Origin: Hydractinia symbiolongicarpus
Lineage: Eukaryota > Cnidaria > Hydrozoa > Anthoathecata > Hydractiniidae
DNA: 64,000 nt
Reading direction: 5' to 3'
NCBI RefSeq assembly: GCF_029227915.1
Contig: NC_079877.1
Coordinates: 14,712,851 to 14,776,850, forward strand
Shown here: in pieces, positions 15,244 to 26,826 of the stretch
Position numbering within the stretch: the stretch's first letter is position 1
How the letters are laid out: the number at the start of each line of letters is the position of its first letter
Translations under genes and position numbers: made by a program
The notes under the pieces: generated by a model
Seen by the model: only the letters and a program-made list of their open reading frames with translations
Told to the model about the DNA's origin: nothing
The model's database searches: none

Positions 15244-15322
15244 ACTCGGTGCCGTCAATATGTATCTCAGAAAAACAAACAAACGCTTTGTTTTTCTGTG
15301 GTATGTATTGAGGACTCCGAGT
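15244..15322. repeat. Imperfect ~36-bp hairpin
   Basis: The arms run from ACTCGG (15244-15249) to CCGAGT (15317-15322). The inner 12 bp (15268-15279 with 15287-15298) pair perfectly across a 7-base loop, and about 29 of 36 positions pair overall. The size and imperfect pairing resemble either a small RNA precursor or a decayed foldback transposon. No small-RNA evidence is available here. Confidence 0.45.
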
Positions 15323-15799
15323 GTTATCAGTTAACTCTCTGATGCCTCGACACAATCACAAAAGCCGGAACGCGACATAAAAAATTATTGCATGTTGGAT
15401 ACGGGATGATACGTTTTAACAACAAACACATTTAGGAAATGGGTAAAGTGTGAAATGAATTTTTGTTACGTCCATATTTTGATGAAAGTTTTCATCGTAA
15501 AAATAAGTTTCGTAAAAACTTCTTTAGGTATAAGTCATTATCTTGAATTTATAAACAAAAACGACGTTGCCTTTTCTCTGTACCTAGCAGTATACTTTTA
15601 TTTTGTACCAGTCACAATTTTGTGGAAAAAGTAAAATTCGGACTATCTCAACCAATTGAAGTTTGTTATGTTCTTTTTTGTTACGCTACACTTTTTTATA
15701 AGAACTAAATAAAATTTGGTTAAGCGAAGAGGTGTTATTTGTTTTATAATCAGCGTGAAGTTATTCTTATGTGCTAAAAATATGTACAATTTAGATTAC

Positions 15800-16221
15800 G
15801 TTTACATGTAGGCGGGATGAAATTTCATCCCGGGATAAGTTTCGTCCCGGGATAAAACTTTTTTTGTTTACATCTCTATTTCATCCCGGGGCGAGTTTTA
15901 AATAATTTCATCCCGGGATGAAATTTTTTGAGTTTTGAATAATTTCATCCCGGGATGAAATTTTTCAAAACCATTGAAGTTAAGAAGTAAACGTAGCTTC
16001 ATCCCAGGATGAAATATTTTTTCTGTTTACATGGAGATTTGAGCATAGTTTCATCCCGGGTTGAAATTTCATCTCGGTCAGTTTGACCGGGATGAACTCG
16101 CCTCGGGATGAGATTTCATCTCGCCTAAAACATATAAACGGTATAAAGACTTTGGCCAGAGACAGGGATGAAACTTATCCCGGGACGAGTTTCATCCCGG
16201 GATGAGATTTCCCATGTAAAC
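15800..16221. mobile_element. Palindrome-rich repeat element with CCCGGGAT motifs
   Basis: The region begins with GTTTACATG (15800-15808) and ends with its reverse complement CATGTAAAC (16213-16221), like short terminal inverted repeats. Between them are about 13 full or degraded copies of TTTCATCCCGGGATGAAA in both orientations, plus internal GTTTACAT sites near 15869 and 16023. Flanking TTAGAT on both sides (15791-15796 and 16229-16234) could be a target-site duplication. It has no ORF. It is best described as a non-autonomous, MITE-like element or a nest of such elements; the superfamily is unknown. The cluster of CCCGGG sites is very unlike the surrounding AT-rich DNA. Confidence 0.65.
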
Positions 16222-17139
16222 AACCCCTTAGATAGAAAACTCGCAAAATCATAAGAATTAGCGCTGCAATAGATTCTGTCTAAAAAGATGTTTCCTCGTG
16301 TTTCTTGATTTTTTTATTATTATTTATTTTTTAAGTAAATTAAGTAGTAAATTTTAAGCAATACCATTGCCATTTTTTAGTCATTCCGAACCTCAGTGCT
16401 CTTAAAATATTGTTCTAATGTAAAAAAGTGTATTTACTGAAACAGATATTATGAATGAATGTTTATTAAATCATGCCGAAAGTGTTAAATTTATTTTTGT
16501 TTCATGCTGGCTAACGAAGCGTTTTAATACTGAAGATGAGACAACCTTGTACAAACATATCATATATTTACTACTGTATTTGGTTTTGAAATTAACCAAC
16601 TTGCTTTTGGTCTAAAGAAATGAAAAGTATGCTTTTGTGGCAAAATTATATGTTCGTCTGAAATATCGCTAAGTATTGTATGACAGGAAAGGTCCTGATG
16701 TGTTTAGATTACGAATTCGTTTACGTTGTACTGGTTAAAATAAATTTATTTGTATACTTGTTTTCTTATCGGTTTGTTTGTTTGTATTTATATTATAGTC
16801 AAATAGCTTTGTTTATTTTCTCTTTGTTTATTTTATATTCTTATAATATTAATTCATTTTAAGATATAAACTGTACTGATTACAAAAACATCGAATTATA
16901 AAAAGGTTTTCAAAATAAGCATGATTTTGTAACAAAGACATATTCTTGGGCTTGCAACAGTCTAGTACAGGGGCAAACCATAAAGTACGTAGAGTTACTA
17001 GGGCACGTGGGTGTGGCTACCTTTTGCTTCAAGAGTTGGAATTATTTTGTTATGTGTAACTGAAATTGACCTGCCCTTTATCTAAGCTCACTTTGATTAT
17101 TATTTCGTATAATTCAAGGATTCAAGGATAATATAAGTC

Positions 17140-17141
<2 letters not shown>

Positions 17142-17169
<28 letters not shown>
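17142..17169. repeat. (AT)n microsatellite
   Basis: An uninterrupted AT dinucleotide run of about 14 units. Confidence 0.9.
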
Positions 17170-17174
<5 letters not shown>

Positions 17175-18155
17175 GAGGATATTTGACCTAAAATGTGACA
17201 TAACAACGGAATAAATAGTATTACACTCGTTACGATTTTTTTACAAACGTTTCAGTTTTCTTTATTTAAATGGCCACTTTGTGAGTTGTATCTTCTTCTT
17301 TTTCATGTTTCGACTTATCAAATTGTTTAATAAAAACCGATTGTTATTGTTTATATATCCATGGCAATGCGGTTAGTTGTAGGAAGCAAAAAAAAAGAAT
17401 GATCTATTATATTGCTCCCTATGGTTCAGCGCTGTTCCTTTGTGTCTGCGCTGGACAAACACACCTGTATAATTTTACCTCTGTTTTGTTTTTGACATAT
17501 TTCTGTTAATTTAAAATTTAATTAATTTTTTTTAATTTTGACGAAAAAAACGGGAGCAAGCACTAATGCACAGGCAGCTAAAAGCTTCACGCCTTATCTA
17601 TAATGGACTTACAATTTTTTATTATTTCAGTTGCGATATTATTGTCTATTATCACATTTACAAATATTAAAAATTTAATAAAGTAAATTACACTGAAAGC
17701 AAAAATTCTTTTTGGAGGTTACTTAAATTTAAAGTATGTTTTCTGAAATTATATAAAGAATATTCCCTAGTTCGCAAGTGTCCTGTTATTTTATATATTG
17801 ATTTATACCTGTTGGATATTTCAGTCAAATACAGTTAGCAGACGGAAGTTCCTGAAATCTGAGTCGCGTGATTTTTTTAAAGTTTATTGATAAAAAGAAA
17901 AAACTGGCATATATATAAAAAAAAAAAATGGAGATTGTAGATTTAAACATAAAACCATAACCGTGACACAAATTACGACGCTGGCAAGTTCACAACACAT
18001 TTGATAAAAGAATATATAGCATGTTAGAATAAAATTGACCAGTTTTTGACTAATTCATTTTTTTATATTTAGACAAATACATATAGAATAGTAATACCGA
18101 AAATGGTGCTAATTTGGTGTTTACCACCCTAAGTGGAGAAAATCATTATGCAAGA

Positions 18156-21052
18156 ATGGTCTTTGGTGTATGTTTACTGTATATCCTAATATTTATTTGC
18201 TGTTGCGGAGCTAAAAAGCCTTGTCCGTAAGTACCGTAATGATTTGTTACCGTTTTTGAAAATTATATATCCTTTAACACTTCAACCAAATGTTGGTAAA
18301 CATTGAACAGAAGCTGCGATAGTTAATTCAGAAGACAGGCTTGCTTGATGGTAAAAGTAAAGGTATTGTAAAAAGTTCTTAATCGAAATGAAGACGCAGT
18401 CGTTGGGAAAGATATGTCGCTAATATCTTAAAATTTCGGTTGTTACTTCACTCTTGTTACTTTGAGCTGTAACGTATAAACAGTTATGATTATCTCATTT
18501 CGTTCATAGAAACCACAGAATATTTTTTAGTGTAAGTTGCTTAAACAAGAGACATTTCCTTTCGTAGGGCAGCTATTCCAATCGAAGACATTCAGAATGC
18601 ATTTCTAGCATCTAAGATTGTTTATGAAGATAATCTACAAATCGGAAAAATTATTCCGTATTCTGGATTCCAAATCAAAAACGTGGAGCAAGAATACTTT
18701 ACCGAAGGCGGCGCTGGAATTAAAGTGTTGTTGGCTGAGAAGGGTTACACAACAATTGTTGCATTTAGGGGCACAGACGGGTAGGTGAATTATCAGCTGA
18801 TATTCTTCAACGAACGCTGGATACTTAACATGAAGACTTAAGAAAAGCCTTATTCCTAATTAAGGATTAGAACTCCGCATAATAGAGTACATTGATAGTT
18901 ATCACTTTTTGTATGTTGTCAAAACTATTTTTGTGTGACATGAATTTTTAACCACTATTTTTATAGCCCTGATCAATTAGGCCAGCAGCTGTTTTCATCC
19001 CTAAAAAATTTTCATGGTTCGGCAGTAACATTTGGCGGTACAAGGACGAGCGTTAATACCTTTTTCTGGGAAGCTTTTAAGTTACTTCTACCAGGCATAC
19101 GATCAAAATTACAAGATCAAGCAAGGAAGTATATCATAACAGGACATTCCCTTGGAGGCGCAATGGCAACCATTTTGTCAATATTTATGAAAGACGATGG
19201 TGTAAGTAGAGTTATATATACTTATAACCAAGTATTGCCAGAAAAAATCAAAAACAAAAAATAAGAAATAACTTCCCAGAATTGACAGGTTTATGACGTC
19301 ATCAAAAATCCTTAAACCTTTATATGTACAACAACTCTTAACGATACTTTTTTTGCAGGCCACATATAAGCCGCTTTCTTAAAATTGAGTTGCGATTGAT
19401 TGCTTAAAAAAAGAATGATTCGGTTTATGTTTATCACCATAGGGTCGAATTTATCCTCCTTCTAAAACAAAGGAAGCATTTACCTCTGGGGTTATGGCGG
19501 CCCAGCCATGGAGATGTTTTACCCAACTTTTCCCGGATATTTTTTGGCCCCTATCATTTAGGGTAATACTGTTCGCCGTAATCAGTTGAGCCATTATTTC
19601 GATCATCTTAAGCTCCACACAAGAGGGGCGACAGGCATCCAAATTTTAAGAAATTTTGTGTATCCATGGGTTATTGAAACCCATGAAAATTTTAAGAATT
19701 ATTGATCTTTCCTTTGTTTTTCTCCCTTGGTTAAACAAGATTGTATATAACTAACAATTATTTAAGAAAAATGAAGATAAGTTATCATGGAATTTTAAAT
19801 GGCATACGTTTTTGCACCTGAAACTTACAAAAAGATGAAAACAAATATAAATTGGCAATTATAACAAGAAAAGATTGCGTACTGTAACTTTTGTTTTCTT
19901 ACCTATATCTACCGTTGTCCTGAACCTGTAAATGCACCAGGGACTAACTACCACTTGAAAAAAGTGCTAGTTTAGCAGAAAATTTGTTTTATAGGGTAAC
20001 ATGTGGGAAAATCCAGCAAGTTGTTTGATAACCTTTGGTGAGCCAAGAGTTGGAAATGGAGCTTTTGCTAAAAAACACGATGAAATGATTGCTCCATCTC
20101 GAAAATTACGATTTGTTAATAATCTAGATCCAGTTCCACATATTCCACTTTGGCCAGCTGCTCAGCACCATTCTAGGTAGTCACTTCTATAACTGAAATT
20201 TTCTGATACTGTTTTTTCTGAATTTCTCGTCGTTAAACATCGAAATACGTATATCGCATCTTTACTTGTTGTAATCAAACCTAGATTATAAATTTTACTA
20301 TTTTGCTCTAAAAAATTTACAATCATTTTTGCAATTGTTAAAAGATCTTGAAGGACGAGTGGTTTATAGCTTACTGTTGATAACCAAGGCTTATTCCGCT
20401 TTCATAAACTTGATATCTTTTGGAAACAGTCCCCCAATAGATAATATTTTGTATTATATCAATTAATTTCGCCTCAGCTGTACTGGTAGTGTCTTTCATT
20501 GCTCCATTGTTACTCACTTGAGCTCTTAAATTGCAAATCTTAATCGGAGATGTATTCGAATGAATATAACGTATCTGACTAGCAACAGATATCACAAAAA
20601 TTTGCACAATGCACTGCAAAATTCGCAGTTAGAGACAAATTTAAAACACTAAGACATTCGTGAACGTTCACCTGGAACTTTGTTATCTATTCTAACAAAG
20701 CTACTACAGTAGGAAGGTATGTCATTTGAGATGTGAAAAAAATTTACGTAACTAACACATTGGTTATTTTGACTGCAGACTGATAATATAAAGCTCTACT
20801 AAAATAACATTTTATTTTTTATTTAGAGAGATTTGGATGACAAAAGGATTGTGGACCAGGAGGGATTACTGGAAAGTGTGCAAAGAAATGGACCCGTTAA
20901 GTTGTAGTAATTTATGGACGGTATTTCCGCGCGTAAAGGATCACGAAATGAAAGAATACGAAGATAAAATTATGACACCACCGAAGAAATTTTACGATAA
21001 AAATTCCAAAATTTATTATAGATGGCTCAATACGTTGCGTAATTCTTGTTGA
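18156..21052 (+). CDS. Secreted class-3 (alpha/beta hydrolase) lipase, 5 exons
   Basis: Predicted extracellular lipase hydrolysing acylglycerols or phospholipids. Exons 18156-18226, 18568-18780, 18967-19201, 19995-20176 and 20827-21052 join in frame (phases 2, 2, 0, 2) to 308 residues. Residues 1-19 form a hydrophobic signal peptide rich in Leu, Ile and Cys. AFRGTD (89-94) is the strand and oxyanion-hole motif of the family. GHSLGG (154-159) holds the nucleophile Ser156. TFGEPRVGN (186-194) is the next conserved block, Asp218 in NNLDPVPHIP is the likely catalytic acid, and His231 or His232 the catalytic histidine. All catalytic elements are in the expected order, so the enzyme looks intact. 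The ATG was chosen because it alone gives a signal peptide; an upstream ATG at 18148 runs into a stop. The C-terminal 70 residues are charged and specific to this protein. The substrate is not predictable. Confidence 0.9.
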
Positions 21053-24000
21053 AAGTGATAATTTAGGACTAAAAATATATGCACTGGAAGGGTGAAAATC
21101 ATATACCTCACGGAAGGCAAGGAAAACTTTCTTTCGATTTGCTTGAACAAGTAGCGAAGTCGTCATCAAACTGTTTTACAGTGCAATATAATGCTGTAAA
21201 TGGTATTGCAACACTCGTATAACGCCATGTAAATAGAGCACCATATTCACTTTCTCACTGCATTTCATGAAGTTATTACAGTAATCAGTTGTGTTATTCC
21301 TAACCACTCACTCCTACCATTTTACTAAGTAAAATACTGCATACTACGCACGTCTGGACACTTTTATATAAGCTCCCTGGGGGAAACTTTTTTTTTCTCG
21401 TTTTTAAAACATCTGTAACATTGTACTTCCTTATTATTAGTTTTGAAGTTTTAATACATCAAGGTCACAAAATGATTGTAACTAACTCACGATCAATTTT
21501 TGAATTTTCACATGAAATTATTTGACCAAAATTGATAAAGCTAAGCAAATTTTCTTGCCATGACAGGGTAACAACATGTTATAACCTGTGTTTTTATTCT
21601 TAGCTAAAATTGTGAAAATTGACCTTTTATAAAAGGCATTACATTCGAAATGCTTTATCGCAGTAAACACCGAATGGTTTCGTAACACACCGCTTACCAG
21701 CAACCACCCAGATGTGCAACTAGTTTAGAGGCTAGTCACTCAGCTGCTCTCTGTAACAATACCTGCATTTCGTTCAAAATGGTAGCTAAAACGCCAGTTT
21801 GTGCTAAAGATATAATAGCGATGCTTGCGATCTGCACGACAGGCGGAAGTTTGATGACTGGAATATGTTTGACCGTCAAACTCGGATATTTTTCCACGGG
21901 TTAAGGACTATTTTAGATAAAATCGATTGAATGTTACTCCTGCGATTTTGGCTCAAAAGCCTAAGGCAGGCCTTGGAAAGCAGACCATTTGTAGTATAAA
22001 TATTTAATTTATAAAACAAGAATAAATGTTAAAAAAGCGACAAAGTTTTTTTTGTTGACTTAAAAAGGAGGAGTGAATTGTGGCACATTGTTTTTAATAA
22101 TTTGTCATTACCAATGTTTTTGCTTCTTCACATTACTTAAAACCCACTTGATGTTACGAAGAAATTATCCTAAATAATATTTTTGTTACGTATTGATATA
22201 TTTACGTGACCTTAACAATTACGCGAAATTACAGAAAGCTGTCCACTTATAACTTCACTTTCCATAACTATTCAGATATTACACACGCCTGACCCAGTAA
22301 AAAAATATTTTCCTGATTGCTACGTAAATAAATGCATAATATTGATTAACAGAAATTGCTTCGTTACATATAGTCTAGAAATAGTCGCACATATGCAGGA
22401 ATAACAAACATATCCTGTTTAGTTAGGTAGCTAACCAATTTCGCAATATCTTTATTAATAATTAAACGTTTATCAATCGCTAATCTTTATGTAATTAAAT
22501 TTGTAAGCAAGGCAACAAAGAATGTAAACAAACAACCCACAAAGCTGTATTATTTGGAAGTGAAAGAATGTACGTCCAAATATTTTGCTGGTTTTTGGCT
22601 TTTATGAACTTTTTTTAATCTATTGTTGTTATTTTGTTCTACTTTTTAAGTTATTTTTATTCCCTGGGTGACTAATCCTTAGATCTTAAAAGAACCAAAA
22701 ATTTCAGGTTCAGGTGTTTATCTTTCTAAAGTGAAGATTTTCGCGGGCTTTGTACATCTAATTGCCTCGCTTATTCTGAGTGCGAAAATTTTAATCCCTT
22801 TAACTCAAGTTCTTATATTTTTATAATTATTAATTACAATTAAAAATATTCTGGATTTATTTGATGTAAATATATTAAAGAACACCCATTTCTAAAGGTT
22901 TCCTTTATTCTTTTATCTACGTCAAAATAACAAGTCAATATGGATCAACTGACATTTCAAAGGAACTTTGACGTCTAGTAAATGGGCGCTATTATGGCAT
23001 GCTAGAAAATTTTACGTCAAAAAGAAAGTATTTTTTATATTCTTCAAACATCCACCTTGTATCCTCACAAAACTTGGAAACGGACAGTCCCAATAAATTA
23101 AAGGTTTTCCATTAGTCGCTGCACGAAATTATATGCAACGTTTACATCTACCAATGTCGTACGAAGGAAATTTGATTTGGGGGGAGGCTTAAATTTAGTG
23201 TCTCTGCGAGGACCAATTGGTTTAGTCAATGAGATATTGAAATTAACACCTTTAGATTGTCGAAAAATTCATCGAAATCCAACAAAATCGTTGTTGTGTA
23301 TTTTTTTTAAGGAGATCAGGATCGTTATTTTATATTCTTATCCTTGATGGGCCGTGGGCGGGTGGGTGAGGGCGGGTGAGGTAACTTGCCCTTGTTTTAT
23401 GATTTTGACTAGTACATTTTAATATCAGTTACAACACCGTTTTGTAGCGAAAATTGGCATATTTTAAAGTGCAAGGGTTAGTTAATTAAAATTTAGACTG
23501 TTTAAGCCAAATCCTTCCAATGGTTCAAATTCCTAAGTTGATTAACTTTTCTTGGTAGCGTAAACTACTATGCAAAAATAATTCACTCAGATTGTCTATA
23601 TGTCTACGTACTGAATGGAGTTTTCATTGCGTAAGCAGAAACTTAAAAACCTAATTGGTTAATTACCAAATCATTTATTTCTGTATGGAAAATGCTTGCT
23701 ATTCCTTATTTTGACTTCTTGTGACAGAAAATCTTATCGCGATTGTAATCAATGCTGTCTTCAGATTAATTAGCAGCAATTAACACTTTTGATTTTTAAA
23801 TAGGTTTTTTTTATTGATAGCACGGGAGTTGATGTAAATCATCTCTGCATTGAAATAAAGATAGGTTTGATTTAATGTAACATGACCGAGAAAGCATATT
23901 TATTTTAAAAATGTGAATAAATGTCTATGCAAATATATATTCATGTAACATCCTTTACTATGAGTCGCTGCTGAAATTGTAACATAGTACGCTTCAATTA

Positions 24001-25598
24001 TAATTATAATTTTGATTTTGCATTAGCTTGTAACCTTGTTATTAGAGTGTTTGTGCCTAACTTCTTAAAACTTTGGCTACTTCTGAGTGGCAACACAAAC
24101 ATCCGATTGTAACGCACTACTAACAAAGAGTTTAACGTACTGTTGTTGCCAAACATTAACCACAGGGAAGAATTTTACTTATGAAAAATAAGGCTAGGAT
24201 TTTCAACCGCTTTTTTTAACCTGCTTTTCCTAAGACCTTTAAACTATGGAAATTTTGAATTAGCGTCAATATATGACCAGTACACAGTAACGAAATGATT
24301 CCATATTCGATAAAGATTTTCCATCGCTGCTCCGCGCCATATGCCAGATAACTAATCGCATGTCAAATGACAAATCCTGTAATGACGTCATTACAGTATC
24401 ATGTAAGTAATGAATACAGTCTTTGTTTTCACTTTCATGTTCACCTACACTTGCAAAAAATTAAAAAATATTTAAAAAGTGATCCCTGTTGCACTTATTA
24501 CTGGCAAGGTATCAGTTAACAGGGCTTGCTAAATGTATTTAAGTTCGTCTATGCTGAGTCGATAGTTAAAAGTAACACATGACCACAACGATCTATCGTT
24601 GAAGTGAATCTTTTCATTTTAATTGCTTACTGTCACCAAGGTGGAGGATAACTAAGGCAACGCGTGTTTGCTCGATTAAATCTTTTAAATTGTTTAAAAT
24701 GCTTTTAAATTAATAGTTTAGATGTTAGATAAAGTTTGACTATAAAATTACTTTCTAAATGTCCTCACGAATGACTTAGTGTAAACTGACATTTCAGGAT
24801 ATTGCTCTCTCTCTCTTCCTCTCTGGCTCTCTCTAGCTCCTTTTTGTTGTATGTGATGCGCAGTCCAGGAACACCAACTGCTCCAGCAAATGTGTTTTTC
24901 TTCTCTCACATGGTTAGAAAAGATATGAAAAAGTTGTTCTCAAGTTCAGTGTATTATGTAAACGTCATAGCTAACATTCTGTAGCTCAAACATAACATTT
25001 ATATTGTTGTTTACAGTAGAGGTGGAAACATCTCCTACGCTGTTCAAAAAAGTTAGCGATGAAGTATTTTAAGCTTTTCTTGGTAAACGAGTAAAAAAGA
25101 ACGAAAAGGTTGTGGAGATGGAAGAATAACACATTTTGATAACATGCGAACAGAAAATGTTTCTGTCTACCTTCTCCTAATTACCAACTTTTTTTTAATC
25201 TCTCACAAAAAAAATATACACAATAGCGTCTAATCACTATTTAATTGTATGCGTATATTACTATCTCGAAATTTTAGTATCACATTTCCCATAGCTTATT
25301 ATGTGTATTGTTAATGTCTTTATTGATTATAAGAAAAGAAGATGCAAAGCCTATGTGTGTTTGTGTTTTATTTGTAGCAGAGGATTAAAGAGGGTTTAAA
25401 CCCACCACATGAGGCTGAGAGTTTCCCCATTACCTATAAAACCTATTGTGTGGTTGTTTGTTTTTCGTCTGTGGTTTTAAAGACAGATACAGTAAAAGTC
25501 ATATATAATAATATACTATTTATATTTCTTTTAATTTACACTCTGTATGGTACATATTTCGTTTTTGAATTGTTAAAAAAAAGTTTCATCACGAACGC
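21053..25598. other. Intergenic region after the lipase
   Basis: Apart from a possible 41-codon small ORF at 21779-21904, I see no gene. A G-rich run lies near 23347-23385 (GGGCGGGTGGGTGAGGG-like), and a CT-rich low-complexity stretch at about 24803-24839. The rest is unremarkable AT-rich sequence. Confidence 0.4.
21779..21904 (+). CDS. Possible small membrane protein (41 aa)
   Basis: An ATG at 21779 opens 41 codons ending in TAA (21902-21904). The product is mostly hydrophobic, with a likely single membrane segment around residues 12-33 rich in Ile, Leu, Gly and Thr, and three cysteines. Base composition is noticeably less AT-rich than the flanks, and an AATAAA occurs about 120 bases downstream near 22021. 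I do not recognise the family. A chance ORF, or part of a spliced gene, remains quite possible. Confidence 0.25.
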   Translation: MVAKTPVCAKDIIAMLAICTTGGSLMTGICLTVKLGYFSTG

Positions 25599-25604
25599 TT
25601 TATT
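25599..25604 (-). other. Poly(A) signal of the GTPase gene
   Basis: TTTATT on the plus strand reads AATAAA on the minus strand, about 52 bases after the GTPase stop codon. Confidence 0.45.
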
Positions 25605-25656
25605 GCATTCGTTTGTCAGCAGTCTCTAAGAAGAGTGATTCCTAGGTTGTCCTTCT

Positions 25657-26826
25657 TTATGATTCACTCTTTCGTTTGAACATGCCTTTCATTTTTTCCG
25701 ATATTGACGCCCGGCGAACACTCGATCTGAACGTATGAAATTTCTCCGGTAAAGAAGCCCTACGGCCTAATCTTTGACTGTCCACTCTAGGTGATAATGG
25801 AGGTGAAAAGTCTCCGTAATCTCCGTCAACGCCGCTATCGATGCTACTATTTGACGTCACGCTGATAGATCTTGCTTTTTGTAAATTAAATCTGTTCAAG
25901 CTTGATGAATGACTTATTAAGGTTGGCGTACCAATTTCCGATATTGAGTTTACTGGTGACACGGATCTCATGAATCTTGGGGTGGATAGAGGTGGTGGCG
26001 GTGGGCCGTATATGTCAGCGAAGGGCGTCTTCACAACCGGTTGGCTGTCAGCTCTTTTTCTGAATTTTTTCATTAACATTCTTTGAGGTGTTGGAGAGCA
26101 ACTCTCCGCCGCCTGACTTATTTCACTGTCACTGAAACTCTCCTTTTTAGTTGGTGATGTAGAGAGTTTTCTTTCTATCAATGCTTTTGAAGTTTTTCGT
26201 TGAAGTACTTTTAATTTAGTCAAACTCAATTTTCTTTCGAATTTTCGTTCTTTTAAGACTGGTACCTCGACTTGCGGTGGAGGTGGAATGAACAATGTTA
26301 GAAGTTTATGTATAATATCAGCGACACTTTCATAGTCTTTTGCACTTGATTCCGTAAAGTCGGCCACAACGTTGCCTTGATACAAACTTGCAGCATAATG
26401 GAGCCCTTCGTCATGCGTCACCTGTCTTTTACTTTCCAAATCATTCTTATTTCCAACGAGTACAATTTTTATTCTTTCCTCCTCTTTTTTCGTCGATATG
26501 ATACAATCAACAAATTTTTTCGCCCTCACAAAGGATTTACGATCGTCGATTGAATAAACAACAATGAATGCATTGCCTTTGTTTACTGAAAGTTGCCTCA
26601 TGGCTGGAAAATCATCGCTACCGGCTGTATCGACAAAGAGACAGACGCACATATTTTCTCTATGCTCGATCACGTGAGTCAAATGGTCCTCTGCTGTTGG
26701 AGTATGCCGTTGTAGAAAGTTCTTTTCTATAAATTGATGTATTAGCGAAGATTTTCCAACCTTTTCTCCACCAAGAAATGTTATTCGATATTCGAACACG
26801 TAGGTACTCTTTCGAACAGCTGTCAT
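25657..26826 (-). CDS. Ras-superfamily small GTPase, Rasd/Di-Ras-like, with long non-lipidated tail
   Basis: One uninterrupted 389-residue frame. Residues 1-182 are a Ras-type G domain: P-loop GGEKVGKS (19-26), switch I Thr44 in PTAED, DTAG (66-69), NKND (126-129) and SSAK (160-163). FPAMRQLS (73-80) is typical of Rasd/Rhes and Di-Ras proteins. Positions equal to Ras Gly12, Gly13 and Gln61 are Glu21, Lys22 and Ser70. Such changes are known to lower GTP hydrolysis, so the protein may be mostly GTP-bound (inference). The roughly 205-residue tail has proline runs (about 182-190 and 275-285) and two RRAS motifs (355-358, 371-374) that match the PKA consensus. It ends in a basic segment (378-386). 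There is no C-terminal CAAX box, unlike Rasd or Di-Ras, so membrane binding would depend on basic residues, as in RGK proteins. The subfamily is tentative. Confidence 0.88.
   Translation of the reverse strand: MTAVRKSTYVFEYRITFLGGEKVGKSSLIHQFIEKNFLQRHTPTAEDHLTHVIEHRENMCVCLFVDTAGSDDFPAMRQLSVNKGNAFIVVYSIDDRKSFVRAKKFVDCIISTKKEEERIKIVLVGNKNDLESKRQVTHDEGLHYAASLYQGNVVADFTESSAKDYESVADIIHKLLTLFIPPPPQVEVPVLKERKFERKLSLTKLKVLQRKTSKALIERKLSTSPTKKESFSDSEISQAAESCSPTPQRMLMKKFRKRADSQPVVKTPFADIYGPPPPPLSTPRFMRSVSPVNSISEIGTPTLISHSSSLNRFNLQKARSISVTSNSSIDSGVDGDYGDFSPPLSPRVDSQRLGRRASLPEKFHTFRSSVRRASISEKMKGMFKRKSES

Larger units (their letters stand above)
12900..18155. other. Intergenic region between transporter and lipase
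   Basis: I see no coding exons here. It contains GCTAG-rich short repeats (14158-14186), a small hairpin near 14668-14700, an imperfect hairpin at 15244-15322, the palindromic CCCGGGAT-rich element at 15800-16221, and an AT dinucleotide microsatellite at 17142-17169. The last 100 bases are probably lipase promoter and 5'UTR; no clear TATA box is distinguishable in such AT-rich sequence. Confidence 0.5.

Noticed and set aside
19451-19642. 63-aa minus-strand ORF in lipase intron 3
   Set aside because: Slightly GC-richer and could be a transposon scrap, but no recognisable domain.
20371-20619. 82-aa minus-strand ORF in lipase intron 4
   Set aside because: No family motif, no splice signals and opposite strand to the gene; probably chance.
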